From IMG/VR virus record IMGVR_UViG_3300048121_001500, positions 1-34,082 of that record: a stretch of DNA of 34,082 bases; one strand, 5' to 3'. How positions within the stretch are numbered: position 1 is the stretch's first letter; each line of letters begins with the position of its first letter. Shown here in pieces: positions 12,645 to 19,524 of this stretch. The position numbers and the translations under genes were made by a program. Origin of the DNA: a virus. The notes beneath the pieces are model-generated. The model searched no databases. It was not told where the DNA came from and saw nothing but the letters and a program-made list of their open reading frames with translations.

Positions 12645-14330
12645 TTAAAATGGTACGTTATCCTTTATAACGTGAATTTTCTTATCGGTTTGGCTAATTT
12701 CTTTATATATACCGCCGTTCATAAAGTCAGGCGCAATTTCAAAGTCACCCAATTGGCCGTTTTCTTTACGCTTAACCTTTTCAACATGCAACCTAACAAC
12801 GTCACTTTTATATTTAGTTTTTTGCCCAATGCATCTATACGCAATTAAACCGTTATACGCCTTATTAAAAAAATCTGCAGAGCCAGAAATATCGTATAGT
12901 GTTGGCTTTTTATATACACCGCCCTCACTTTCAATTTTTCTTGGATGTGCAACTAAAAATAAATGAGTATTTGTTTGCTGACAAAATTGTGTAATTTGGC
13001 TTAATATTTTACCAATATAACTGTGGTCTTTTTGAGCTGAGTGATCTAACATATTCCACGGGTCAATTACACAAACATTAATTCCTTTTTGAAATACCAA
13101 CTCCCTAAATGAGTTTAAAATTCCTTTAAGTGTTAAATTTTCAAGGTCAATTTTTATCCAATAAAAATGATCTTCAATAAAATCTTTTGTATTATTAAGA
13201 TCGTCAACTTCACAATTTTTTTCGTTTAATTTATTTGCAATTCTTTTTATATGTCCCTCGTAAGGAAAACTCTCTGGCGAAAACATTGCGCATCTAAAAT
13301 CGTGTTTTGTTGCAAGGTTGCATAATATTTGGTCTAAGATGTCACTCTTTCCGCTATTAGGTATTCCCGTTAAAACGCTCCACTCCCCAAATGCAAGCTT
13401 AAAATAGTTGTCGGATCCGGGTAAACCTATTGAGTAATTTTTAATTCCATTTTCGCTATAATTTAAAACGTCTTGCCATATATTATCAATATTTAAAACT
13501 CCCTCAAGAGGAAAATTTTTTGCTTCTTTAATAATATTTCTTAATGTTTCAGCGCCTTTACTTATTAAAACTTCGTTTGCATCTTTAAACTCTCCAAACT
13601 CAACGTACTTGCACCGATAGTTTCCAAACCTTCTCGCCAACTCATTTCTTAACTGCAACCCTGCGTCATCGTTATCAGTACATAAAATTATTTCTTTTTT
13701 ATCTTTAAAATATTCGTAACAATTATCTAAGTACTCAAGCTTTTGCGACCCCTTGCTGGCGCCATTTGGAACAGAACACACCGAATATAATCCGGCCTCG
13801 TGTAAGCTAAGGGCGTCCATTTCCCCCTCTACAATATAGCACCTATTTAACTCTTTTATATTATCAATGCCATAAAAAATAAGTTCCGCACCGGAAACAA
13901 GTTTAAAATTTTTTTCTCCGTCTCTATACTTAACATTTACAACCTCATTACTTCTATAATAATTAAAGTTAATGCACCTTCTTTTAGCCCCAACCTGAGG
14001 CATATATTCCAGCGACTCACCAACCTTCCAATGTATTAATGTTGGCTCTGTAATGCCCCTATTTGCAAACCATTTTACAACCCTATCTGCTATGTTTGAA
14101 TTAATTTTTGGTGGCAAAATATATTCGACCTTTTGCTTAAATTTAAAGCCAACGCTTCCGCCCCATCCACAATGGTGGCAATTATATAAACCCTCGTCTA
14201 TATTAACGGAAAGGCAATCATTAGATTTATTTTTTCGGGTGTGAGAACATTGAGGACATTTTGTTTTAATTGTTCCTGTTGACCTTTTTAGTTGTATTCC
14301 TAAACCGGTTAAGCTTTCAAAGTGATTCAT
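12645..14330 (-). CDS. Primase-helicase (T7 gp4 / Twinkle-like)
   Basis: The protein is 561 residues with three parts. A zinc domain has C25-x2-C28 and C51-x2-C54. A Toprim domain has YIVEGEMDALSLHEAG (catalytic E168) and ILCTDNDDAG (D219, D221). A RecA-like hexameric helicase has Walker A GIPNSGKS at 322-329, Walker B VCVIDPWNML, and a motif H4-like LFLVAHPRK. It unwinds the fork and lays primers. It is the centre of the replication block; no phage DNA polymerase is encoded in the window, so host polymerase is presumably used. Confidence 0.95.
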   Translation of the reverse strand: MNHFESLTGLGIQLKRSTGTIKTKCPQCSHTRKNKSNDCLSVNIDEGLYNCHHCGWGGSVGFKFKQKVEYILPPKINSNIADRVVKWFANRGITEPTLIHWKVGESLEYMPQVGAKRRCINFNYYRSNEVVNVKYRDGEKNFKLVSGAELIFYGIDNIKELNRCYIVEGEMDALSLHEAGLYSVCSVPNGASKGSQKLEYLDNCYEYFKDKKEIILCTDNDDAGLQLRNELARRFGNYRCKYVEFGEFKDANEVLISKGAETLRNIIKEAKNFPLEGVLNIDNIWQDVLNYSENGIKNYSIGLPGSDNYFKLAFGEWSVLTGIPNSGKSDILDQILCNLATKHDFRCAMFSPESFPYEGHIKRIANKLNEKNCEVDDLNNTKDFIEDHFYWIKIDLENLTLKGILNSFRELVFQKGINVCVIDPWNMLDHSAQKDHSYIGKILSQITQFCQQTNTHLFLVAHPRKIESEGGVYKKPTLYDISGSADFFNKAYNGLIAYRCIGQKTKYKSDVVRLHVEKVKRKENGQLGDFEIAPDFMNGGIYKEISQTDKKIHVIKDNVPF

Positions 14331-14365
14331 AAATAAAAATATTTTTTAAATATATAATTTTTTTT

Positions 14366-14875
14366 TTAATTATTTAATAAAAAAAGCATTTCCTTCTCTG
14401 TTAACAACAAATTTTTTTCAATAACGTAAGCTTTAACCCTTGTCATTTTTAAATTTTTTTTCTGAAAAATAATTGAGTTTAAGCAATACCCCTCAAAGGT
14501 GTAACTTGGATAATTGCAAGTAAACAGTGCAAATATTTTGCAATCTGTATTTGCATATTCCGGTATCATAAGCGGGTGATCTTTTCTATTGACTTTTACG
14601 TCAACAGATTGGCCTAGCCATGTTGCGTCGTAATTGTCCGTTTTTAATTTTTTGCTAGTGTTATGTATTTTAAAATCTGGATATAAATTTTTTTCTCTGC
14701 AAAATATAAACTCTCCTCCAAAACCAGATATATTTAATTCAATCATTGATTTTTTATTAACTGTTTTAAGGCCATCCCATCCAGTTTTTATTTTATTGTT
14801 ATGCCTTTGCTCAGCAGATAACTTTACAATGGCTTGTTCATATTTGTCAAGTTTGTAAACCTTATTTATTATCAC
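14366..14875 (-). CDS. PD-(D/E)XK-like protein of unknown role
   Basis: The protein is 169 residues. The middle shows GFGGEFIFCREKNLYPDF, then DNYDATWLGQSVDVKVNRKD, then KIFALFTCNYPSYTFEGY. The arrangement E55, D83 and D92-x-K94, each on a predicted strand or helix as in restriction-type folds, suggests a PD-(D/E)XK nuclease. The final YPsYtf.GY part is also seen in phage nuclease-like proteins. It overlaps the upstream gene by 14 bases. DNA cleavage is inferred; a structural role for a degenerate fold cannot be excluded. Confidence 0.5.
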   Translation of the reverse strand: MIINKVYKLDKYEQAIVKLSAEQRHNNKIKTGWDGLKTVNKKSMIELNISGFGGEFIFCREKNLYPDFKIHNTSKKLKTDNYDATWLGQSVDVKVNRKDHPLMIPEYANTDCKIFALFTCNYPSYTFEGYCLNSIIFQKKNLKMTRVKAYVIEKNLLLTEKEMLFLLNN

Positions 14876-15719
14876 CAGATATAATTTTTTTAATTTGATT
14901 TATTTGATATTTATTTAATGTTTGTGATATATTAAATTCATTTAATTGGCCTTTTTTTGTATCGGCTCCAAGTAGCGTTTTACCATTTTCAGTATAAATA
15001 AAATACTTAATTAAACCTTTTACCCTCCACCAAAATTTTGGTTTGTTGGCGTTGTCGTATGTTTCGTAATATTTATACAAATACATTATGCCGTTCTTAT
15101 CTTTATTTCTAAGCTTTAATAAACTTAAAAAATGAACGCCCCAAAATTCGTGTTCCCGTATAAATTTAACTACAAGCCATAATTTATGGAAATCTACTTT
15201 TTCAATTTTTTCTAGTTTTTCCAAGCAGTCGATCCACTTTGCTTTTTGTGGCTCGCTTTTTGGCTGGTACTTAGTTGGAAATAATTGAAGAAAATGAGGA
15301 TAAACTTTTAAAATTAATTTATTGGGCATATTATTACTTTTTATAGTGTTAACATTATATATAATATTACTTTGTGGCGGATTTTCCGATAACGGTTTTT
15401 CTCGATCAGGTGCAACCCGCTTTCTGTTTGTTTTTAAAATATAATTAAAGCCCTTAAACTTTCCCTTTTCAGTAACCCTTACTCTTTCTAAATAACCGAA
15501 ATCAATAAGCTCTTTAATTTTGCTGGCAATGGCGTCCTTGCCCTCTTTAAAATGACCGCAAATAAATTGTATTGTTATTTGTTGCTCAGCTTTGTGAGAA
15601 AATAAATAAGCATACAGGCCAGTAGCACCAGCTGTAATATCCTTGTGCCTAAATATGTAGCTAGGTATAATTGTAAAGTTGTCAAACTTTTTAGGTTTTA
15701 ATATCTTATTGTATTTCAT
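14862..15719 (-). CDS. Winged-helix replication protein (phage replisome organiser-like)
   Basis: The protein is 285 residues. Residues about 12-85 have FTIIPSYIFRHKDITAGATGLYAYLF, then CGHFKEGKDAIASKIKELIDFGYLERV: the winged helix of the HTH_36 / replication initiator group, with K-G-K-D in the recognition region and G-Y-L at the wing. A linker with many Asn, Pro and Arg follows, then a helical C-terminal region (KAKWIDCLEKLEKIEKVDF, FWWRVKGLIKYFIY). This resembles initiators that bind the origin and load the helicase, encoded just downstream. Confidence 0.7.
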   Translation of the reverse strand: MKYNKILKPKKFDNFTIIPSYIFRHKDITAGATGLYAYLFSHKAEQQITIQFICGHFKEGKDAIASKIKELIDFGYLERVRVTEKGKFKGFNYILKTNRKRVAPDREKPLSENPPQSNIIYNVNTIKSNNMPNKLILKVYPHFLQLFPTKYQPKSEPQKAKWIDCLEKLEKIEKVDFHKLWLVVKFIREHEFWGVHFLSLLKLRNKDKNGIMYLYKYYETYDNANKPKFWWRVKGLIKYFIYTENGKTLLGADTKKGQLNEFNISQTLNKYQINQIKKIISGDNK

Positions 15720-15741
15720 AAATAAGTACTAAGTAATAAAA

Positions 15742-15993
15742 TTATTGCTTATCAATCAAGCCCTTAATTCCGTCACAAAATGTTTTTAATTCTTTAAAGG
15801 TGTCAAAAAACTGATTGTAAGATATTTCGTCTTCTTCATACATGAACCAAAGCAGCTCCATTAATAAATCAAACTCAGCTTCACTTGCCACGCCAATAAA
15901 CTTATAATTATATTTAAAGTTATCAGTTGAACTTTGTGTCCACCTTACTCGTTGTTCGACCTCCTCAAAATATATTTTTTTTGATTTAGCCAT
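15742..15993 (-). CDS. Small acidic protein of unknown function in the replication block
   Basis: The protein is 83 residues with a basic start (MAKSKKIYFEEVEQRVRW) and a strongly acidic helical middle (SEAEFDLLMELLWFMYEEDE). It starts with a TAATG overlap on the VRR-NUC stop codon. No family recognised. The aromatic and acidic helix could serve as a partner-binding surface for the nuclease or for the following initiator protein. Confidence 0.6.
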   Translation of the reverse strand: MAKSKKIYFEEVEQRVRWTQSSTDNFKYNYKFIGVASEAEFDLLMELLWFMYEEDEISYNQFFDTFKELKTFCDGIKGLIDKQ

Positions 15994-16364
15994 TATTTGT
16001 TTTTAAAATATTTATCTATAATTTCTATGCATTCGTCTAAATTATTACTCCAAACAGCAACCCAATTCGCATTGTTAAGCTCTTTAAGCCACTTTCTTTG
16101 GTTTGGTGTAGGTTTATTATACCCGGCTTTTAATTCAATAGCCAAACCGCTTTTATATTTATTTGGTTCGAAAATCATTATATCCGGAATTCCTGCCTTT
16201 GTTCCTAAGTATTTCATTTTGTATTGTTCAAAAGGCGTTCTTTTACCCTCGTTAGCAACATGAGTGTAAAGCACACCCGGATATTTTAAACCAATATATC
16301 TCATAACCTGGTTTTGTAAAACGTCTTCTTTACCAAGATATTTAGCGTATGGGTTTCTTCTCAT
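15993..16364 (-). CDS. VRR-NUC nuclease
   Basis: The protein is 123 residues. It has the full VRR-NUC domain: EDVLQNQVMRYI, HVANEGKR, then KAGIPDIMIF (P60-D61) and GLAIELKAGYNKPTPNQRKW (E77-x-K79). Members are PD-(D/E)XK nucleases that cut structured DNA; phage ones are often beside replication or recombination genes, as here. The ATG lies inside the end of the upstream 47-residue gene (23-base overlap). Confidence 0.9.
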   Translation of the reverse strand: MRRNPYAKYLGKEDVLQNQVMRYIGLKYPGVLYTHVANEGKRTPFEQYKMKYLGTKAGIPDIMIFEPNKYKSGLAIELKAGYNKPTPNQRKWLKELNNANWVAVWSNNLDECIEIIDKYFKNK

Positions 16365-16485
16365 ATTTATTTTTTTTGTATACTATGTACCCGTTTTCTT
16401 TTAAAAGGTTAGCAGCTTTAACAATTTTTTTTTCGTTAGTTCTAAAAGCTTCAAAAATTTCACTTTCAAATGCATGATGTTTCAT
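16342..16485 (-). CDS. Small basic protein, 47 residues
   Basis: The frame reads MKHHAFESEIFEAFRTNEKK, then IVKAANLLKENGYIVYKKNK and a basic tail. The pattern of a helix followed by a LLKENGY-I-V turn and strand is common in very small phage proteins beside VRR-NUC genes. Overlap with the nuclease start and its place after the DnaA-like gene support it as real. Function unknown. Confidence 0.6.
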   Translation of the reverse strand: MKHHAFESEIFEAFRTNEKKIVKAANLLKENGYIVYKKNKYEKKPIR

Positions 16486-16513
16486 AAAGTTTTTTTACAA
16501 AATTAAAAATTAT

Positions 16514-16978
16514 TTAATTATTATCTGCCATAATGTAAATAATTTGTTCCATTTCGTTATTTTTTTTTGTAATTTTTTTAATCTTTCTTTCCAATTTTAT
16601 AACATAATTTTCTAGCTCAGCATTTTTTATCATATAATAATTATGGTCACGAACTAACCTATCCAAGCTTTTACTTGTTTGCGTTTCGTAATGGTTAACG
16701 TCAACCTGTCTAACAATATCGTTAAATAATTTATTGCACCTTTCATCGTGCTTTAAAATATAGGGGAGCTCTTTTAATCCGTGCATTACAGTTGCATGAT
16801 TTTTATTTAATGTTTTGCTTATTTTTTGTAAGCTAAGCGGAGTATAAGTTCTGCACAAATAATAATAGCAGCTTCTTGCAAATACGTAATCAAACTTTCT
16901 TGTTGAGTTACAAATTTTTATATTAAAAGCTTTTTCTACAACCTCCCTATAATACTCTAACTTTTTATTATAAAACAT
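16514..16978 (-). CDS. DnaA domain IV-only protein
   Basis: The protein is 154 residues from ATG at 16978; the frame extends upstream but only across the exonuclease gene, so I use this start (11-base overlap). Residues about 28-75 match the DnaA C-terminal DNA-binding domain: FARSCYYYLCRTYTPLSLQK, then ISKTLNKNHATVMHGLKELP, where NHATVMHG corresponds to DHTTVLHA of the DnaA-box signature. No AAA+ ATPase is present. The C-terminus is a long charged coiled coil (YVIKLERKIKKITKKNNEME). It may mark the phage origin or compete for host DnaA boxes. Confidence 0.85.
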   Translation of the reverse strand: MFYNKKLEYYREVVEKAFNIKICNSTRKFDYVFARSCYYYLCRTYTPLSLQKISKTLNKNHATVMHGLKELPYILKHDERCNKLFNDIVRQVDVNHYETQTSKSLDRLVRDHNYYMIKNAELENYVIKLERKIKKITKKNNEMEQIIYIMADNN

Positions 16979-17723
16979 AGGATCCGTCTTTAGAAAATTG
17001 ATACCAGTGATAACTGGGCATAACTCCGGTTTCAAGATATAGCTTCCACTTTGAAAATGCCTGCTTATAAGCGTTGCGCCCAAACTCAACCATTTCATCA
17101 CTAAGTGTATAAACCTCGCAAGTATAAGGATAAGTTGTTGTAACAGCAATAAATTTGAATGTATCTATGCCACACATATCCATATAAAAAGCGGCTTGCA
17201 AATGATATGCCCATTTGTAAATATCCCTTTTAAATGCTTCCGGAGAATTATCTTGACAAGTTTTTACATCGCTTATAAAGTTTGAAATTCTATTTATGCA
17301 ATCTGGTCTTACTCTAACGTCAACTCCCTCATATTGTGTATAATGCGATAACTCAATTTCGCCCTTGCAATAGTTTTTTGCTAACTCGTGTTGCCTAAAA
17401 TTGCCAAGAATAGATTTTATAATTTCGTGTGTGTCCGCCTCGATAACGATTTTTCCCTGTGCCAATCCAATTTGCTTTTCGTATTCTTCTTTTCCCGCCT
17501 TGGTTCTTTTATTAATTTTTTCTATAACGTGGTAAATATCATAAAAATCATCTGGCTCAAGTAGCGCTTGATGAACAGCGGTTCCCAAAGCCATGGCCGG
17601 AGTTTCCTTAAATTTTTGATTAATTAAATGGTATACAGATTTTTTATAAATCGTTTTTAACCCACTGGCACTTATGCTATCGTGTGAGTGATATTGGTCG
17701 TTGCTATCTTTAACTACTTTCAT
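16968..17723 (-). CDS. PD-(D/E)XK exonuclease (RecE / phage exonuclease-like)
   Basis: The protein is 251 residues. It starts YHSHDSISASGLKTIYKKSV, then AMALGTAVHQALLEPDDF (H51), and has the active-site set VRVRPDCI (P140-D141), ISDVKTC (D152-x-K154) and AYHLQAAFYMD. This is the RecE-type 5'-3' exonuclease layout, which resects double-stranded ends for annealing. The likely partner is the annealing protein at 19189-18701. The start overlaps the upstream 67-residue gene by 14 bases. Confidence 0.88.
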   Translation of the reverse strand: MKVVKDSNDQYHSHDSISASGLKTIYKKSVYHLINQKFKETPAMALGTAVHQALLEPDDFYDIYHVIEKINKRTKAGKEEYEKQIGLAQGKIVIEADTHEIIKSILGNFRQHELAKNYCKGEIELSHYTQYEGVDVRVRPDCINRISNFISDVKTCQDNSPEAFKRDIYKWAYHLQAAFYMDMCGIDTFKFIAVTTTYPYTCEVYTLSDEMVEFGRNAYKQAFSKWKLYLETGVMPSYHWYQFSKDGSYVL

Positions 17724-17913
17724 AAACTTTAATTCTTTTAACTATTAATTCTTGTACTTTTTTTAATAACTCTATTTTTTCCCTTTGGGTTTCTGTACCC
17801 TCGGGCAATCTTATCCACCAATGAGTTGATGTTTCAGGTGAAAAAATATCTTTTAATAAGTTTCCAAATCTTCTCATTGGCCGGTAAATCTTTGTGGCTT
17901 TAGTTACTTTCAT
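17710..17913 (-). CDS. Small basic protein of unknown function
   Basis: The protein is 67 residues and strongly basic at the start (MKVTKATKIYRPMRRFGNLL), with an aromatic stretch STHWWIRLPEGTETQREKIE and a helical end QELIVKRIKVYESS. It overlaps both neighbours by 14 bases, which supports coupled translation with the exonuclease. No family recognised; a nucleic acid-binding or nuclease accessory role would fit the charge and place. Confidence 0.6.
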   Translation of the reverse strand: MKVTKATKIYRPMRRFGNLLKDIFSPETSTHWWIRLPEGTETQREKIELLKKVQELIVKRIKVYESS

Positions 17914-18316
17914 TTTTTTTATTTTTATTTAATTCATTAATTTTTTGCTCTAGCTTTCTTTTATCTTCTATTATTTTTTTATAATAATTGTATTTTTTTA
18001 TATATGCTTTTGACTTCCAATGTTTATCTTGTTCCCATATACTTCTATGTAAATATATTTTAACCAACACCGAGTAAATACTATATTTAAATCCCCACTG
18101 ATCTTTTTTATTTTCTACAACCTCACAAGAAATGACCTCGTATCTTTTATGATCAATAAACCCAGCTCCTTTAAATGGGCAATCTAAGTAATGATTTAGT
18201 AATTGCTCATTCTCTGAATAATCGTAATCATGAATTTGATAAAAATAATCCCTTTTTTTAAACTTTAATAATTGTAATAAATGATATAAAAAAGTTTCTT
18301 TAAATTTTGGTTTCAT
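17900..18316 (-). CDS. Protein of unknown function, 138 residues, in the recombination block
   Basis: The protein is rich in Tyr, Lys and His: FYQIHDYDYSENEQLLNHYL, then KDQWGFKYSIYSVLVKIYLH, and a very basic helical end KIIEDKRKLEQKINELNKNK that looks like a short coiled coil. It is the first gene after the terminator at 18379-18407, so it needs readthrough or its own promoter; I see no clear promoter in the 60 AT-rich bases before it. Family not recognised. Confidence 0.6.
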   Translation of the reverse strand: MKPKFKETFLYHLLQLLKFKKRDYFYQIHDYDYSENEQLLNHYLDCPFKGAGFIDHKRYEVISCEVVENKKDQWGFKYSIYSVLVKIYLHRSIWEQDKHWKSKAYIKKYNYYKKIIEDKRKLEQKINELNKNKKNESN

Positions 18317-18378
18317 AAATAAATTTTAAAATTGATTTTAAATTTAAAAAAATATTTTTAATTATTCAAATAAATTAT

Positions 18379-18407
18379 AAAAAAAAAGGCATGAAATTAA
18401 TCACGCC
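18379..18407 (-). terminator. Intrinsic terminator after the SSB-like gene
   Basis: On the minus strand GGCGTGA pairs with TCATGCC (7 bp, one wobble) around loop TTAATT, followed by eight T's. It lies about 30 bases after the stop at 18433 and splits the early block into a short promoter-proximal part (HTH, annealing protein, SSB-like) and the longer remainder. Confidence 0.75.
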
Positions 18408-18432
18408 CTTTGTTTCCCTTTGTTTGCCAGTA

Positions 18433-18696
18433 TTAAAAGGGTAGATCATTCGCCCCCTCATTTGAAGATGGAGCTTGAACATTTTGTTTGGGTTGCCAAG
18501 TATTTATTTCTCCATAATATTTGCCGCTTTGAGATTTTTTTAAATCTATATTTACCCACCCGCCTTTATTATGCTTATCTAAAAAAGGTTTAAATTCTTC
18601 AACCTTAACGCTTAAGTTTCCAATTACAAAATCTGGTGCGTTGTCATTTCTTTTGACAATTAAACCCTCTGTAAAAATTTTTTCATTTGCTTCCAT
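18433..18696 (-). CDS. Single-stranded DNA-binding-like protein
   Basis: The protein is 87 residues. The body has beta-type segments (FVIGNLSVKVEEFKPFLDKH, then GGWVNIDLKKSQSGKYYGEI) and a low-complexity linker ending GANDLPF. The acidic-hydrophobic tip resembles the DDDIPF tail by which bacterial SSB recruits repair proteins. Short length and order of strands suggest a minimal phage SSB or an SSB-like OB fold. It lies four bases after the annealing protein gene, as expected for a recombination pair. The fold is inferred, not seen. Confidence 0.6.
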   Translation of the reverse strand: MEANEKIFTEGLIVKRNDNAPDFVIGNLSVKVEEFKPFLDKHNKGGWVNIDLKKSQSGKYYGEINTWQPKQNVQAPSSNEGANDLPF

Positions 18697-18700
18697 ATTA

Positions 18701-19189
18701 TTATTTTAAATTAAATTGATTATTGATTTTTTCTCTGTACTCTTTTTTCATTTTAAAATTTGCAATTACTTTCTCGGCTTGTTCTTTTGTGCCTTTTAGT
18801 GTTGCAATAAGTTCGGCTTCTTTTAGCCAAGATTTGTTATCTTTTGGTTGGTTATTTACAGCTGTCTGAACCTCGTCGGCTGACGCTATTGCGGTATCAA
18901 TACCAATACCCAAGTACCCCAACGCTCTACCCAGAGCACTAGTAAAACCATTTTCAACAAAAGATGTCTTGTTTATATAGCTTGAATCTCTATACTCTTG
19001 GGCGTGAGCAACTGACATTTGAAACCCCTCAGGATTTATTATTGTTACTTTAAATAACCCCTCTTTTTCATCTAAGGAAACTACATCCTCAGATATTCTC
19101 CAACCTTTGTATTTTGGCTGTGTTGTAAAAAATATCAATCTTTCGTTGACTGTAATATATTCTTTACCCTTAATGTTTACTGATTTCAT
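18701..19189 (-). CDS. Likely single-strand annealing protein (ERF/Rad52-like type)
   Basis: The protein is 162 residues. It has KGKEYITVNERLIFFTTQPK, then VTIINPEGFQMSVAHAQEYR, and the most typical part SFVENGFTSALGRALGYLGI followed by GIDTAIASADEV. The pattern E-n-..TSAlGRALg.LGiGid..IASAdEv is common to phage annealing proteins near exonuclease and SSB genes. It would pair strands after resection by the exonuclease at 17723-16968. The alternative is a related DNA-binding family without annealing activity. Confidence 0.6.
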   Translation of the reverse strand: MKSVNIKGKEYITVNERLIFFTTQPKYKGWRISEDVVSLDEKEGLFKVTIINPEGFQMSVAHAQEYRDSSYINKTSFVENGFTSALGRALGYLGIGIDTAIASADEVQTAVNNQPKDNKSWLKEAELIATLKGTKEQAEKVIANFKMKKEYREKINNQFNLK

Positions 19190-19203
19190 AAATTTTTAAA
19201 GTT

Positions 19204-19389
19204 TTAAATTAAACGACTTACATTAAACCCGTGGTCTTCTAGTTTTTTTATTTCATCAACAGTAAAGCGACCGGGGTTTTCAATTCTGCTTTTTAAAGTT
19301 GGCATTGTACAACCTAAGATTGTACAGATTTGGTAACGCTTAAATTTTAATCTTTTAAGCTCGTTCCTAAAATGCAATTCAAATATCAT
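19204..19389 (-). CDS. Small HTH DNA-binding protein, first early gene
   Basis: The protein is 61 residues: LHFRNELKRLKFKRYQICTI, then LGCTMPTLKSRIENPGRFTV, DEIKKLEDHGFNVSRLI. Helix-turn-helix with recognition helix MPTLKSRIENP followed by FTvDEi.kl is the layout of small Bacteroidetes regulators (HTH_3-like). As the first gene after the early promoter it may control the early block or its own promoter. It is short for a full repressor and has no dimerisation domain. Confidence 0.75.
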   Translation of the reverse strand: MIFELHFRNELKRLKFKRYQICTILGCTMPTLKSRIENPGRFTVDEIKKLEDHGFNVSRLI

Positions 19390-19409
19390 ATTTTATATTA
19401 TTTAGCTTA

Positions 19410-19417
19410 CAAAAATA
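19410..19417 (-). promoter_or_regulatory. Probable early promoter, -7 element
   Basis: TATTTTTG on the minus strand matches TAnnTTTG and lies 20 bases before the ATG of the HTH gene, just after the late terminator. No clear TTG element is seen 18-22 bases upstream, where the sequence is almost pure A and T, so this rests on position and the -7 match. Confidence 0.45.
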
Positions 19418-19463
19418 AAAAAAAATTTTTAAATAAAAGAATTATTTTAATTTATTTGCAAAA

Positions 19464-19499
19464 GAAAACCCCCAAAGTGTAGGAACTAAGAGGGCTTTC
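19464..19499 (-). terminator. Terminator at the end of the late block
   Basis: On the minus strand GAAAGCCCTC pairs with GGGGGTTTTC (10 bp with two wobble pairs) around a 16-base loop, followed by a T-rich tail (TTTTCTTTTG). It lies 25 bases after the stop of the large tail gene and before the early promoter, the natural border between late and early transcription. Confidence 0.7.
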
Positions 19500-19524
19500 A
19501 GAGCAAACAAGGAAAAGAAAAAAG

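Noticed and set aside
16979-17149. N-terminal extension of the DnaA-like protein
   Set aside because: It lies inside the exonuclease gene, shows no pattern, and an ATG at 16978 fits the usual short overlap.
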